A stretch of 60,000 nucleotides of DNA from Apostichopus japonicus (taxonomy: Eukaryota; Echinodermata; Holothuroidea; Aspidochirotida; Stichopodidae). Shown piece after piece: positions 32,247 to 43,800 of the stretch. Positions within the stretch are counted from its first letter, which is position 1, and every line of letters begins with the position of its first letter. Under the pieces are notes generated by a model. It did no database searches. It worked only from the letters and a program-made list of their open reading frames with translations, and had not been told where the DNA came from. Where the stretch lies: the NCBI RefSeq assembly GCF_037975245.1, contig NC_092580.1, positions 7,974,501 through 8,034,500 on the forward strand, given 5' to 3'. The position numbers were made by a program, and so were the translations under genes.

Positions 32247-33286
32247 CCCAAACCTGATGTGATTGGTCCATTTAGTTACCATAGCAACCAATTTTCAAAG
32301 ACCTAGCTTCATGATTCTGTGCACCATGTCAGTTCCAGTCACATGTCCAAATATCAACTTCATCAGCCATTGCTAGCTCAAGTTACAGTTAATCCCAATT
32401 TTGACCAATCACAGGCTTTGTTTGGTTACCATGGCAACAATGGAAGAATGTACATTATTCCGCAACTGTGCAATATGTGTTACAATATGATATATAACCA
32501 GTCATAATACAATTTTACCGTACCAGAATATCAACTGTTGATTTTGGACTTCCAAATGTGCCAACCTCATCCCCTTGAACTTGAGCGCAGCCAATCCCTC
32601 CCCCCCCCCCCTCCCGTTCAACACTCGACGCCCTACTTACACAGCCTCGGCGCCCAAAAGCACCACAACATTATCAGGCCAAAAATAAAACCCAGAATCC
32701 CGCTCACACTTCTACAATGCCATCGAAAAATTCCCCTATCCACCTGAACGTCCATTCCCACACATACTGTATGTTGCCCATTTGGCCCCAAAATGGCGCC
32801 CAAATTTCAGTTGTCGCAACTCTCTCTATATAAGGCTCTGCCTACGGAAGCACACGCGCGCCATCATTGCCAAGAAATGTTATCGTTATTACTAACTAGC
32901 CTTCTCGCATAACGAATCAGATATCACAAATGTATATTGACAAACCCATACAAATATTATGCAGCATTCATGGAATACTTCGTAGTTGTTCATAAGATAA
33001 TACCGTTGGAACTTGAACTAATTAAACATGTGACGTCATGGTGATGTAACAATTACTTGTTTGTAAGTACAAAAAATACACGGTAGTTTGATATCAATTC
33101 TGTTTTTTTTTTTTTTAATTTGATCCAAACACTTATTAAGCAAACCAATTCGGGATAGACTGAACTATTTATATGATTTGACCTCCACTCACACGTACAG
33201 TATGGAGACACAACGGAATATTTTGTTGTCAGATGTAGAAGAATTAAAGAAAACAATGCTAGGGTTATGAAGAAGACGTCACTTTA

Positions 33287-34727
33287 AAGTTAAAATATAT
33301 GTTTTGTTTGGGAAAGGAGGTAGAAGAACCTTATATATATATGTATATATTTGAATTACATACTCTATATTTATTTTAATTTTTCTTCACTAAACTTCTT
33401 TTAAAACCATAATATTAACAAGTGAATGTCACTTTTGAATCAACAAAGTCGTTCTGCGGCAGTAAAAACGGCCGCATAATGAGTAAGGTTTACGTAGTTC
33501 TTATATGACATTGCCGAATAATTAGTTTTTTTCTTTATTCGTTATTATGTGACTGTAAAAATTGCCGCATAATGACTACGATTTTTCTTGAAGTCATCAT
33601 GCAGCAATAAAAAGTTCATATAATGAAGACAATATGATTCTTAGTCTTCGTGTTCAGCGAGTCCTAAAACAATTTTAACTACGGGATTTTCAAGAACTGT
33701 TAAAGTATCCATTGATATTTTCAATACTTTTGACTCAAGAATAACTGTCGATCAATTTCCTGGAGGTTAAAATACGTTATCATTCAATCAACGATATCTC
33801 GACTTCAGAACAATATATTGAGATGGGAGTTTTATAACACTAACAGTGTGGAATAGCTTTCTCTTGAACTTAGGTACGGTGAGTAACGCAGTGTTTACAC
33901 AGGACGATCCCTTGAACAACTGGGGGTCTGATGTGCGCTGCACACTGTGAGAGTGAAGTTTGTGAATGCAGAGGATTGCTGTCAAATTTACTATAAAGTA
34001 CAGTAAGGTAAGCCCTTTAGGACCGATCTATGCTCATTTGGCCTAGAAAAATTTGCTTTTCGTAAAACACAATTGAATCGTTTCCTTACAACAGCAGTGG
34101 CTGTGACTATCACCTAAACAGATCCGAAATAGTACAGGGAGTAGATATGCGAAATGATTGACATACATGTTACCGTGTTGTCTTGTGTTGATTGCAATCA
34201 TGCATTTGTTTGTTTGTTTTATTCGCACTCTGATTGTTCAAAATACAAAAAAATAACAGAGATGATATAATAGAACGGAACAGATTGAAAAGAACAAAGA
34301 GAGTAACAGGAGCTAAACCCATTGGGCTGACAGAATGTCGGCCCATTTCCATTCTTTCTAGCATCTGGTCAAACCATTGATAAAATCACATAGCTGAAGA
34401 ATAAACCACTGTTCAAAATCATCACCACTATCCTTTAAGAGAACATTAGCCGTTACTATCCCGAATTAACCGTATACCATCATATGTGGTCCTACCTCAA
34501 CTGAGCTACCATTTCTAGGCATAGTGGCAATACACATTTCCTTACCTGTGTTTGTTTATACTGGTAAGTCAGCCTATGCTAGGGCCTACATGTCAGTTTG
34601 CCATATTAATTTGTAAACCAGTCACAAGGAGTCTAAGTATTATTTACACAATGTCATTCAGAAATATGTCAGCTGGTGCTATAGTAGCACACTGTACATG
34701 TACTTTGAAGCTATGGACTAGCAAAGC
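33287..34727. other. Intergenic, no gene recognised
   Basis: AT-rich sequence between the dispersed repeat and a hAT-like MITE. A weak three-copy repeat around GCAGTAAAAACGGCCGCATA-like words lies at about 33460-33640. The open frames here have no recognisable domain. Confidence 0.4.
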
Positions 34728-35204
34728 TAGGCTTACCAGACGTCCGGTTTTACCTGGACATGTCCGGTTTTTTGTGACTTACGAGGGCGTCCAGGTGGAT
34801 TTTCCAATTTGGCAATAATATCCGGATTTCATGAATTTCACACAGGAATTGACAGGTTTTCCCTAATTTAGCCTCACGAGTCACGAGCAAATGATTTCCA
34901 ACTAAATTTATACGCAATAAACGCGTACTCGCGTTGTCTGCTACCTACCATATACGGACAGCAGTAGAGACACACACCACTTTCCTGCACGCAGGCGGGC
35001 TCTCACAAAGTATAGTAGAACGCAGTCAATAGCGTGAACACACCGTAATTATGAGTCCCTATTAGAGTGATTTAGATTGCACCATTTTGCATCTAGGCAC
35101 CTTTGAAAAACGAAAATTTTTCTTAGACCCCTCCCCCAGGAAGCGGATCAGTGTAGGACGCGAATCAGTGTCCTGCTTTTTCAAAAACAAATAAGGTAAC
35201 CCTA
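34728..35204. mobile_element. Non-autonomous hAT-type element, 477 bp
   Basis: Terminal inverted repeats TAGGCTTACC (34728-34737) and its complement with one mismatch (GGTAACCCTA, 35195-35204) are flanked by an exact 8-bp target duplication AGCAAAGC (34720-34727 and 35205-35212). The interior has GTCCGG repeats and no coding capacity. The 8-bp TSD and short TIRs fit the hAT superfamily. Confidence 0.85.
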
Positions 35205-35884
35205 AGCAAAGCCAGCTGCTAGTATTATGGTTTTGAACCTAAGGCTTTGCCTTATAGACTTTGTGAGATGAAACCTACTGTATTTTATTAGCTCATTACA
35301 TTAGCATTGCATCAGACTCTGATCCCACAGGGGTGCTCTTATATCCATTGCAGGGGTGACATTAATGACATGCCAGTATGCCGTTTCAACACAATAAATA
35401 CCAATAAAATTCAGGCTTGTTGGTTTAAATGCACTGGTGATGACCCGTGAAATATGTCTCATTTGCAATAGGACTGTCAGTGTCCACAGTCTTTAATCAA
35501 CTTTACCATAGTGAGAGGCAACCTTGATTTACGGAACTCATTAGTGATCCTCCCTCTACTTGGACAGTAATCATTGACGCTTCAAACTACACCCTGTATT
35601 CACTGTATTCTCAAATGACTAGCTTTCTACTGTTAGAGCCTTTCTAAAACAAAGGCCCTTCAACCACCTTATAGCTTTATATAGGCTTATGTTGAGTAAC
35701 ATTATGTTACCTTACCATGATCAATTCAGTACATTGCTAACTGTTAATGAATACAGAAAACAGGCCTACACTGAGATCTATTTAAGCTCCGAACTTGGTC
35801 ACAGCAATGTTGAGCAGCCTTTGGAGTTGGTCCGCAGTCATAGTCTAGATTTTATGAGTACTGTATATTAACCAAGGTAATTTG

Positions 35885-36110
35885 CAGTCAAGATTATAAG
35901 TCAAAGTCTGTAAATCTTGTAAACATGATAACTCAAGAAGTGCATCTTTCTTGAACTTCATACTTACAGTAGTTAGTAGATCCAGCTAATTGATGAATGC
36001 AAGAACCCTATTGAAATTGGTAGAGGTCAAAGGTCACATGAGGTCAACAGGTGTCAAAGTCTAAAAACCTTTTAAGGATGATAACTCTAAAATTTAAGCT
36101 ACAATGAACC
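35885..36110. repeat. Dispersed repeat with nuclear-receptor half-site cluster, copy 2
   Basis: Same family as 14005-14245. It contains AGGTCA at 36024, 36031 and 36041 and GTGTCA at 36051 (spacings 1, 4, 4), flanked by CTTGTAAACATGATAACTCA and AAAAACCTTTTAAGGATGAT. It lies about 1.8 kb upstream of the first visible UROS exon. Confidence 0.8.
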
Positions 36111-37244
36111 TCTTCAATGAATTCTTCAATGCTATGATTTTCTTTTGGTGAACAAAGTTTGGTTAAGTTCAGTTTAGTTTATGAAGGGGCTCTATAGGTC
36201 TTCAACAAAACATAGTCATCCAGGAAATGAAATCTGCTTCAAAGAGTTGATAGTCTTGCTTTAAAACTCTCAGGGGGCTCTTATCAGTTTTCACCCTCTG
36301 AGCTTCAAGTGGTCAACAGGTTATCTAAAATGGTCTCATAATTGGCCATTTTCTCTGTGATTTATACTACTGTAGATGACTTTTATTATGGCAGTAGATT
36401 GTGAAAATATTTCACAGTGTATAAACAATGTCATGTAATTCTCATTTATTAAGAACAATTATTAAAGGGATGGTTGTTAGCAGAGCTGATTTGTTAGCTC
36501 AAAATTGGTTAAAAGAAGTCAACCTTTTATTCATACATCTTTGGGTCTATATTTCACATAGGAAGACTGTTCTTTCTGGATATGGAAACATTTTGAATTA
36601 AAAATTCTGTACTGTAAAATCCTTACCAATGAATGAAATGTGTCATGCCCACAAGGGAGTGCTCAAATAAGAGATGGACATCTCTGATCTTTTCTGGTTC
36701 TCGCTAATCTTTTGGACAAATGTAACGATCACTCTACGTCACTCTACTTTAGTCAGATAGTTAATTTGAAGTTTGAGCAAACTGTATAGCAAGGAATCAC
36801 AAAACCAACTGGCTTTCTGTTTTTCTTTTAACTTTCAAGGTTTTCAAGGTTTCCAACTGGAACATCTGGTTGAGAACTGTCATGTGAAAATTGATCACAA
36901 GTCTCACTCTTGAAGCCCCATAGTCCACTCAATGATGAAATGATGAGTGTTTTACTTTTACGATCGACTCAAGCAAACTCTTCACCGGACAAATATCAGC
37001 AGGTTTGGTGATCGTTTCATGTGTTAAACAATAATAAAAACCATATAGACTTTCAACTACAAAACACATTTGATGTAAGTCAGAAGGTTTAATTTTTAAA
37101 TGCAAATTCACCTGTGACAAACTGTGTTGCTGTCCACTGTGTGAGACTTTAGACTGATATGACCCAGATAATATACACATGTGTTTCATGACAAGTAGAC
37201 AAGATACTGTATGGAACTTCAAAGTGCAATTTAATACAGATATT
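36111..37244. other. Region upstream of UROS without recognised exon
   Basis: The missing first coding exon and the promoter of UROS could be here or further left. I looked for a frame reading like the conserved UROS N-terminus (Met, a run of Leu, then Lys) and found none I could support. Confidence 0.35.
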
Positions 37245-37821
37245 ATAAGTGAGAACTACCACCAGTGTGAGGTCTGTTCAGGTACATGCATCTAGTAACT
37301 GAAATGTTGCTGCGCACTCTATGTAAGTGAGAACTACCACCAGTGTGAGGTCTGTTCAGGTTCGTGCATCTAGTAGTGAAATGTTGCTGCCCACTTTATG
37401 TAAGTGAGAACTACCACCAGTGTGAGTTCTGTTCAGGTACGTACATCTACTAGTGAATGTTGCTGCCCACTCTATGTAAGTGAGAACTACCACCAGTGTG
37501 AGTTCTGTTCAGGTACATGCATCTAGTAGTGAAATGTTGCTGCCCACTTTATGTAAGTGAGAACTACCACCAGTGTGAGTTCTGTTCAGGTACGTACATC
37601 TACTAGTGAATGTTGCTGCCCACTCTATGTAAGTGAGAACTACCACCAGTGTGAGTTCTGTTCAGGTTCGTGCATCTAGTAGTGAAATGTTGCTGCCCAC
37701 TCTACGTAAGTGATTTCTGTCCAGGTACGTGCATATAAGTAGTGAAATGTTGCTGCCACTCTGTGTAAGTGAGAACTACAGTACAACCAGTGTGAGTTCT
37801 GTTCAGGTATGTGCTTATAGT
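37245..37821. repeat. 76-77-bp minisatellite upstream of UROS exon
   Basis: About eight units (GTAAG word at 37323, 37400, 37476, 37553, 37629, 37706 and 37765, with a first unit from 37245). Each holds a GTAAGTGAG donor-like motif and a TTCTGTTCAGGTAC motif that looks like an acceptor joined to a donor. The 37706-37765 unit has lost about 18 bp. The array ends 54 bp before the real 3' splice site at 37874-37875. Confidence 0.92.
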
Positions 37822-37875
37822 AGTGACACTTTTTTTTACAACTAACTGGATATCTTTTCTGTTTCTCACCAACAG

Positions 37876-40800
37876 GTTTTCTCTTCTGCTTCTATCAACA
37901 TAGAATCTACATCTCCCATTGGATTTGAGTTTTTTGACCTTGACAAGTTATATGAATCGATACAGAAACCAGGTGACTTCTCTGGGATTATCTTCTCCAG
38001 CCCAAGGACTGTTCAAGCTGTGAAGCTTTGCATTGAACAATATTCATCTCTTGAAGGTAAGATAACTTACGGCTTATAACTTACAGATCATGACTTAGAG
38101 ATCATAACGTACAGAGTATAGGTTTGTACTGATCCTAACGTATGCAAAGAACGGAGCTTTGCATCCAGCAAAATTCATGACATGAAGGTCAATGTATTCA
38201 GTAACCATGCCAACTGTCTCTATGCCAGATGACATCATAAACTAAGAAGGAAAGAAGAAAGCTGGACAAGGATCACAGCAAATATTTTCCATTGCTTCAA
38301 ATACTCAATCTAGGTGTGACTTTGAAGTACAGAAAACTGGTTACATTCAGACAACATTAATTGTTAGTTCTAGAACTTGAAAACTTGTATGGATTGAAAA
38401 ATGCTAATTAGTCAAGTAGGTATCTTTCAGCATCATAAGATTCAAAGGTATTGATAGCGAAACATTTGTAAGTTTTGCTAATCTGATTAATGGTTACTGA
38501 TTAGAACAGGCTGTACATTGCTGAGATAGGGAGGGGAGGCTGTACATTGCTGAGATAGGGAGGGGAGGCTGTACATTGCTGAGATGGGGAGGGGAGATTG
38601 TACATTGCTGAGATGGGTAGGGGAGACTCTACATTGCTGAGATGGGGAGGGAGGCTGTATTGATGAGATGGGGAGGGGACGCTGCACATTGCTGAGATGG
38701 AGAGGGGAGGCTGTACATTGCTGAGATGGGGAGGGAGGCTGTACATGGCTGAGATGTGGAGGGAGGCTGAACATTGCTGAGATGGGGAGAGGAGGCTGTA
38801 CATTGCTGAGATGGGGAAGGGAGGCTGTACATTGCTGAGATGGGGGAGGGGAGGCTGCACATTGCTGAGATGGAGAGGGGAGGCTGTACATTGTGAGATG
38901 GGGAGGAAGGCTGTACATTGCTGAGATGGGGAGGGGCTGCTGTACATTGCTGAGATGGGGAGGGGAGGCTGTACATTGCTGAGATGGGGAGGGTTGTACA
39001 TTTCTGAGATGGGGAGGGGAGGCTATCCATTTCTGAGATGGGGAGGGGAGGCTATCCATTTCTGAGATGGGGGATGGGAGGCTGTACATTGCTGAGATGT
39101 GGAAGGGGCGGCTGTACATTGCTGAGATGGGGAGGGGAGGCTGTACGTTGCTGAGATGGGGAGGCTGTCCATTGCTGAGATGGGGAGGTGAGGCTTTACG
39201 TTGCTGAGATGGGGAGGCTGTCCATTGCTGAGATGGGGAGGCTGTACATTTCTGAGATGGGGGAGGGGAGGCTGTACATTGCTGAGATGGGGAGGGTTGT
39301 ACATTTCTGAGATGGGGAGGGGAGGCTATACATTTCTGAGATGGGGGATGGGAGGCTGTACATTGATGAGATGTGGAAGGGGCGGCTGTACATTGCTGAG
39401 ATGGGGAGGGGAGGCTGTACGTTGCTGAGATGGGGAGGCTGTCCATTGCTGAGATGGGGAGGTGAGGCTTTACGTTGCTGAGATGGGGAGGCTGTCCATT
39501 GCTGAGATAGGGAGGCTGTACATTTCTGAGATGGGGGAGGGGAGGCTGTACATCGCTGAGATGGGGAGGGGACTTGGTATGAAATGCAGCACATGTTTCA
39601 ATCAGTAATTCTAATATTTTACATCCTGTTTTTGTTTTTTTTTGGATTATAGTCTCTGTGAGGGAAATCCTACTTGTGTACTTTCTCTAAGCTGTATTTC
39701 AGAATGCAAACTTGCAAAGTCTTGACTGGAGGTGACAAGATGACTGGTGTGTTCTAAACTTCGATTGTTACTCTAGTGGTGGATTTGAATGGTTGGGGGA
39801 TAGTACGTGGTATACATAGCCTAGGATCATCGTAGTCACAAAGTTGTAATAAAATATATTAAGAGACAACTCAAATGAGCAAGGTAGACTTTCTTCAGTT
39901 TGAGAGCCATGAGCAGAATTTACTTTATCCATTTTTACAGAGACAAAGCAGAGAAATGAGAACAAACAAAACATGATTTGTTTCCATCGAAAATAATTGT
40001 CTTGAGTTCAGAACAATGCTTGTAGTGGTCCCTTGTAGTGGTATTTCAAGATAAGCATTTGGTGATCTATCTATCTTTTCTTTTGAGCAGAATGGTCATC
40101 AAGTGGACTTCAGGTGGCTTGGGGGAGACACCCAGCCTTCTCAGTGGGAACTTCTACATCCTCAGAGGCAGAAAATGTTGGTTTCCAAACGGTCGGTGCC
40201 GATTGTGGCAATGCAGAGAATCTTGTCCAAGTCATATTTGAGAGTAAGTGTTTGACATACTCAAGGTAATCCTTGATGAACACATACAGTAGGTACCTTC
40301 CCAACCTTCCCAACCCCCCCCCCCCCCCCACTACCTCTCTTGCTTCTATTTTCGCATACATCTATGGATTATAGTGTTCATTCCCTCCCCGTTATCCTTG
40401 CCAACCTTGTGACTCAGGATGAAAATTAGTCACTGAGCCTATGAACACCCCCAACTGTCTTCCTGTCATATATAACTACAGTAATTTGTACTGTTATTGA
40501 CGCTATTAAACGCACTCCGTTTATTACAGCTGTATCTTGTAAGTTTGTAGTATCTGTAAGCTGACTATGTGGAACTATCATGGCAACCGTATCACATGAC
40601 TGAATATGCTGCGCTGATTGGCTCTTTCAAACATGCATAGTAGACAGCAGTTTAGACCCTGTTGTATTGCTTTAGGAGAAACAACACTGTGCTTTAATTA
40701 ATACATAATCACATACATTCATATCCTCAGAGATACAGCCCAATGAACCACCATTGCTGTTTCCATGTGGAACTTTAAGAAGAGATGTTATACCAAAGTC

Positions 40801-43800
40801 ACTGGAAAGCAGAGGTAAGCTGAAAATAAGAGTCCTTCACTGTGATTGGTCCATCTGTTGAGTGACTGACTGTATATGCAAAATTATTTGGAAATTTTCA
40901 GAAAGGTTGTCTAATTTAAAAGGGAAACAATTCTTTGATTGTATTCAAAGTAGGCAGGATAATAACCGTGGACTAATAAGTTTCTTTGAGTTTTTCTGAG
41001 ATAACTTCTTAGCTTACTAGTCCCTGCTAATCCTTATTTCACATTTTTTTTATTATCTTCACTATGTATAGCAGCTGGGTAAGTTTGCAAGACGTTTGTA
41101 TGTGAAGTATCTTACATTTTTAGTGCAAAGTGATGTTTAAATAAAAAAAGAATAATTAAGACAAGCAAAATTGTGTTTGACTTTTCGAAACAAATGCCAT
41201 TACACAATGAACCTTCCTTGTTGGCTTTACCTATACCAGGAGGTCTTGAGATAAAGAAAAAGCAAAATTATTTAGCCTTCGAAGCGAGTAATGTTGCCAC
41301 CCGTAATCTTGATAATGTTTCCACCTATTACGATAGCACAAACATTGGACAAGAGGGTATAAGGCACTGTTTAGGGCGTCTGCTTCTGCTAAAAGCTGTT
41401 ACATGCCCTTGTAACTACTATTGCCAGCCGTCATAAGTTTGTCATGAAGTTTGAAGAACCGTTTGACTAGGAACTACAGTCAATGTATCCCAGTAGGACT
41501 ATTAGTGACATACTCTGTAGAGATGCTGGTGAGCCCCATTTGCAGACAGTTCTTTATTGACTGTAAAGTGCAATGTTTACTCATTTAGAAGAAATAGTTA
41601 ATAGTGATGTCACTAGTGACTTGATGGAATCTAGTGGATAAATGGTGATGGTAGTTTTATTATTAAAACAATACCAGCTGCTAACTTTATCATGCTGTGT
41701 TTCTTTCAACACTGTCTCCTGAGTCATCTTGCTCCAAAACTGTATGAATATTCAGTGACTCAATTTTTTTGGAGCTTTTTTTTTCAAATGATGAATGTTT
41801 CTTGGTATGTATTACATATAATGGCCGAGTAATACAAAGGAAAGAACACACCGAGAGAATTCGGAAGAAAGCATTTCCATTTCATAGAATATTTTTTGTT
41901 AAATATAACTTCATTGCAAATTTGTCTTTCAGGTGTAAAGTTTACACCCTGCATTGTCTACAAAACTTGCCCAGAGCCACGACTTAAAGAAAATTTAGAA
42001 GGTTACATCAAACATCATGTAAGTTGTTGCATTTCTTCACACCAAAACTGAAAAAAGTTGTTATTCATAAATATCGAATTTTATTTCTGACTTCAGAGCT
42101 ACAATCAAGTTACTAACAAGGTTAGGAACGGTTGCTAAATCTCCCTCCTGTTTAATCATGGCGTGCTCGCAGGCCATATTGTTCTTATACTCAACTGCTG
42201 CGCGCTTGACTGGTCAGCAATCTGCTGGCCCTTAATTTTTTTTTGATAATTAGTATTAATCATTTACATGCATCTTGATTGGTCAGCACATGAGATTTCT
42301 GTGCACGATTGATGATACAGGATACAGGATGAGACAAGGACCAGTCCGAGGATAATGGTAGTGCAATCGTTGCACTTCATCACAAACAAGTATATAGTCT
42401 GTTGATTTCCTCTCTAAAAATATATGTCCAACTGGGTTCATCTTAAAACTCAGGTCTGAAGGGAATTTATGGCTTGGGTGTTCTCCCCTGGGTGGAGTCT
42501 CTGGTGTTGGTGATAATGACTAACAGCAAGGGATGCAATGTTTATTATGTTCATAGTATTACAGGACATAAGTGAGCAATATTGTTTGTGTTGCATCCTA
42601 ATTTCAATACAGTATCTTTGGTATGTTCCGTGACGGGCAAAACGGGTGAGAATCCATGTTCTCTCTTCTCACACAGTCTGTTTTGGCCAAAACCTTATCT
42701 TCCACACTTTCACTGTATCATATTTGCCAATGAATTCTTTGGTTTGTTGAACAGTCAGGAGCATGGATTGTTCCTCTCTCATACAAATTCTCTTTCAGGT
42801 GTTTCTGATTTTCATCAAGAGATGCACCACAACCTCCAGTAGAGTATCCTCTCTAACTAAGAGCAGAATATATGTGTTGCTTTACATAGTTATTAATAAA
42901 AAAAAAATTGTACCTATCTGAGGCCAACCTGCATCTGACCTTGGCTGGTTAATTTTTTAAGGGGTTGGTGCAGTTATATGACTGTTACTGATATGTTATC
43001 ACAATCTTGGCCTTTTCATGGATCATTATCAATGGAAAAAAAAGTATTGTCAAAAAATGGTATCACAAGAACTATCGACATTTAACAATGACATGTTGAA
43101 CAGATATGCAATTAAAATTCTGTTACCAAAGCTGCTGTTAACACGTTCAATCAAAGCTTGAATTCTTTAATCAACAATATTCAAAGTATCACAGGCACTC
43201 CAATTTTAAGCAATGCCACTTTTTAATAAACGTGGCTATTAATTTCTAAGTTTAGCTTTATAAAGACTTATTCATCGATCAACTCAGTGTAACGAACAGC
43301 CAGAAACTAATGTTAGCCTGACGAATGACATCTGAAATATATGGATGCATATGAAACTACTGTATAGTCAAGATTCCCAACGATACTAGAAACTTGATTT
43401 ACGTTATCCAAGAACACTTTTAATCTTGACAAAGATTGGTGTAGGTTGGCTAGAGCCAAAAAGATAGATAGCATTTATCGCAGTTAGTAATTTGTAAATT
43501 TCGTGTCCAAATTAGGTCTCAATCCATCATTAGACTACTTAGAAATATTGTAGTAGGTAATTGTGTTTTGTAACAGTATTTTCTTCCAACCAGACTACGT
43601 GAAAGTGCTGGTCAAAGCCAGCCAGAGATAGATTTTAATCCGGATCTCCCCATGATCCAGTATTGGTTGGGTAAGCAGACCCATAATCCCTCGCCTTAAG
43701 CACTTGAATGATATAAATTCAAAATAATAAATGTATTTTATGTCTCCTATTCTGGTTATTTTAGGGCAGGCGTCCCGACGCTGTGGTTTTCTTCAGTCCA

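Larger units (their letters stand above)
29580..32840 (+). mobile_element. P-element-like DNA transposon with THAP exon
   Basis: A 3,261-bp element bounded by perfectly matching 32-bp terminal inverted repeats (29580-29611 and 32809-32840; they start CAGAGCCTTATATAGAGAG). It is flanked by an exact 8-bp target duplication CCTACGGA (29572-29579 and 32841-32848). A 19-bp subterminal inverted repeat with one mismatch (29645-29663 and 32782-32800) lies further in, recalling the internal inverted repeats of P elements. Near the left end is a THAP zinc-finger exon, typical of P-element transposases. No RNase-H-like transposase core was recognised, so this copy is probably internally deleted or non-autonomous. 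The identical TIRs suggest recent activity. Confidence 0.92.
28246..33286. repeat. Dispersed repeat, copy 2, split by a P-like element
   Basis: Two pieces (28246-29579 and 32841-33286) line up with the left and right parts of copy 1 at 25566-27584. The interruption is the transposon at 29580-32840. Borders are approximate. The copies differ by many substitutions and indels, so the duplication is much older than the insertion. Confidence 0.7.

Noticed and set aside
37245-37821. Zinc-finger-like YHQCEVCSGTC peptide in the 76-bp array
   Set aside because: The frame stops within each unit (ATCTAG) and there is no finger spacing; chance similarity.
38487-39594. Long minus-strand open frames (up to 319 codons) rich in Ser/Pro/Gln
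   Set aside because: They translate the 26-bp minisatellite in a UROS intron; overlapping frames all stay open because the unit lacks stops. No start context or domain.
41173-41436. Possible UROS N-terminal exon (contains RLLLLKAV)
   Set aside because: It lies between UROS exons 3 and 4 (40814 and 41933), so it cannot encode the N-terminus; chance match.
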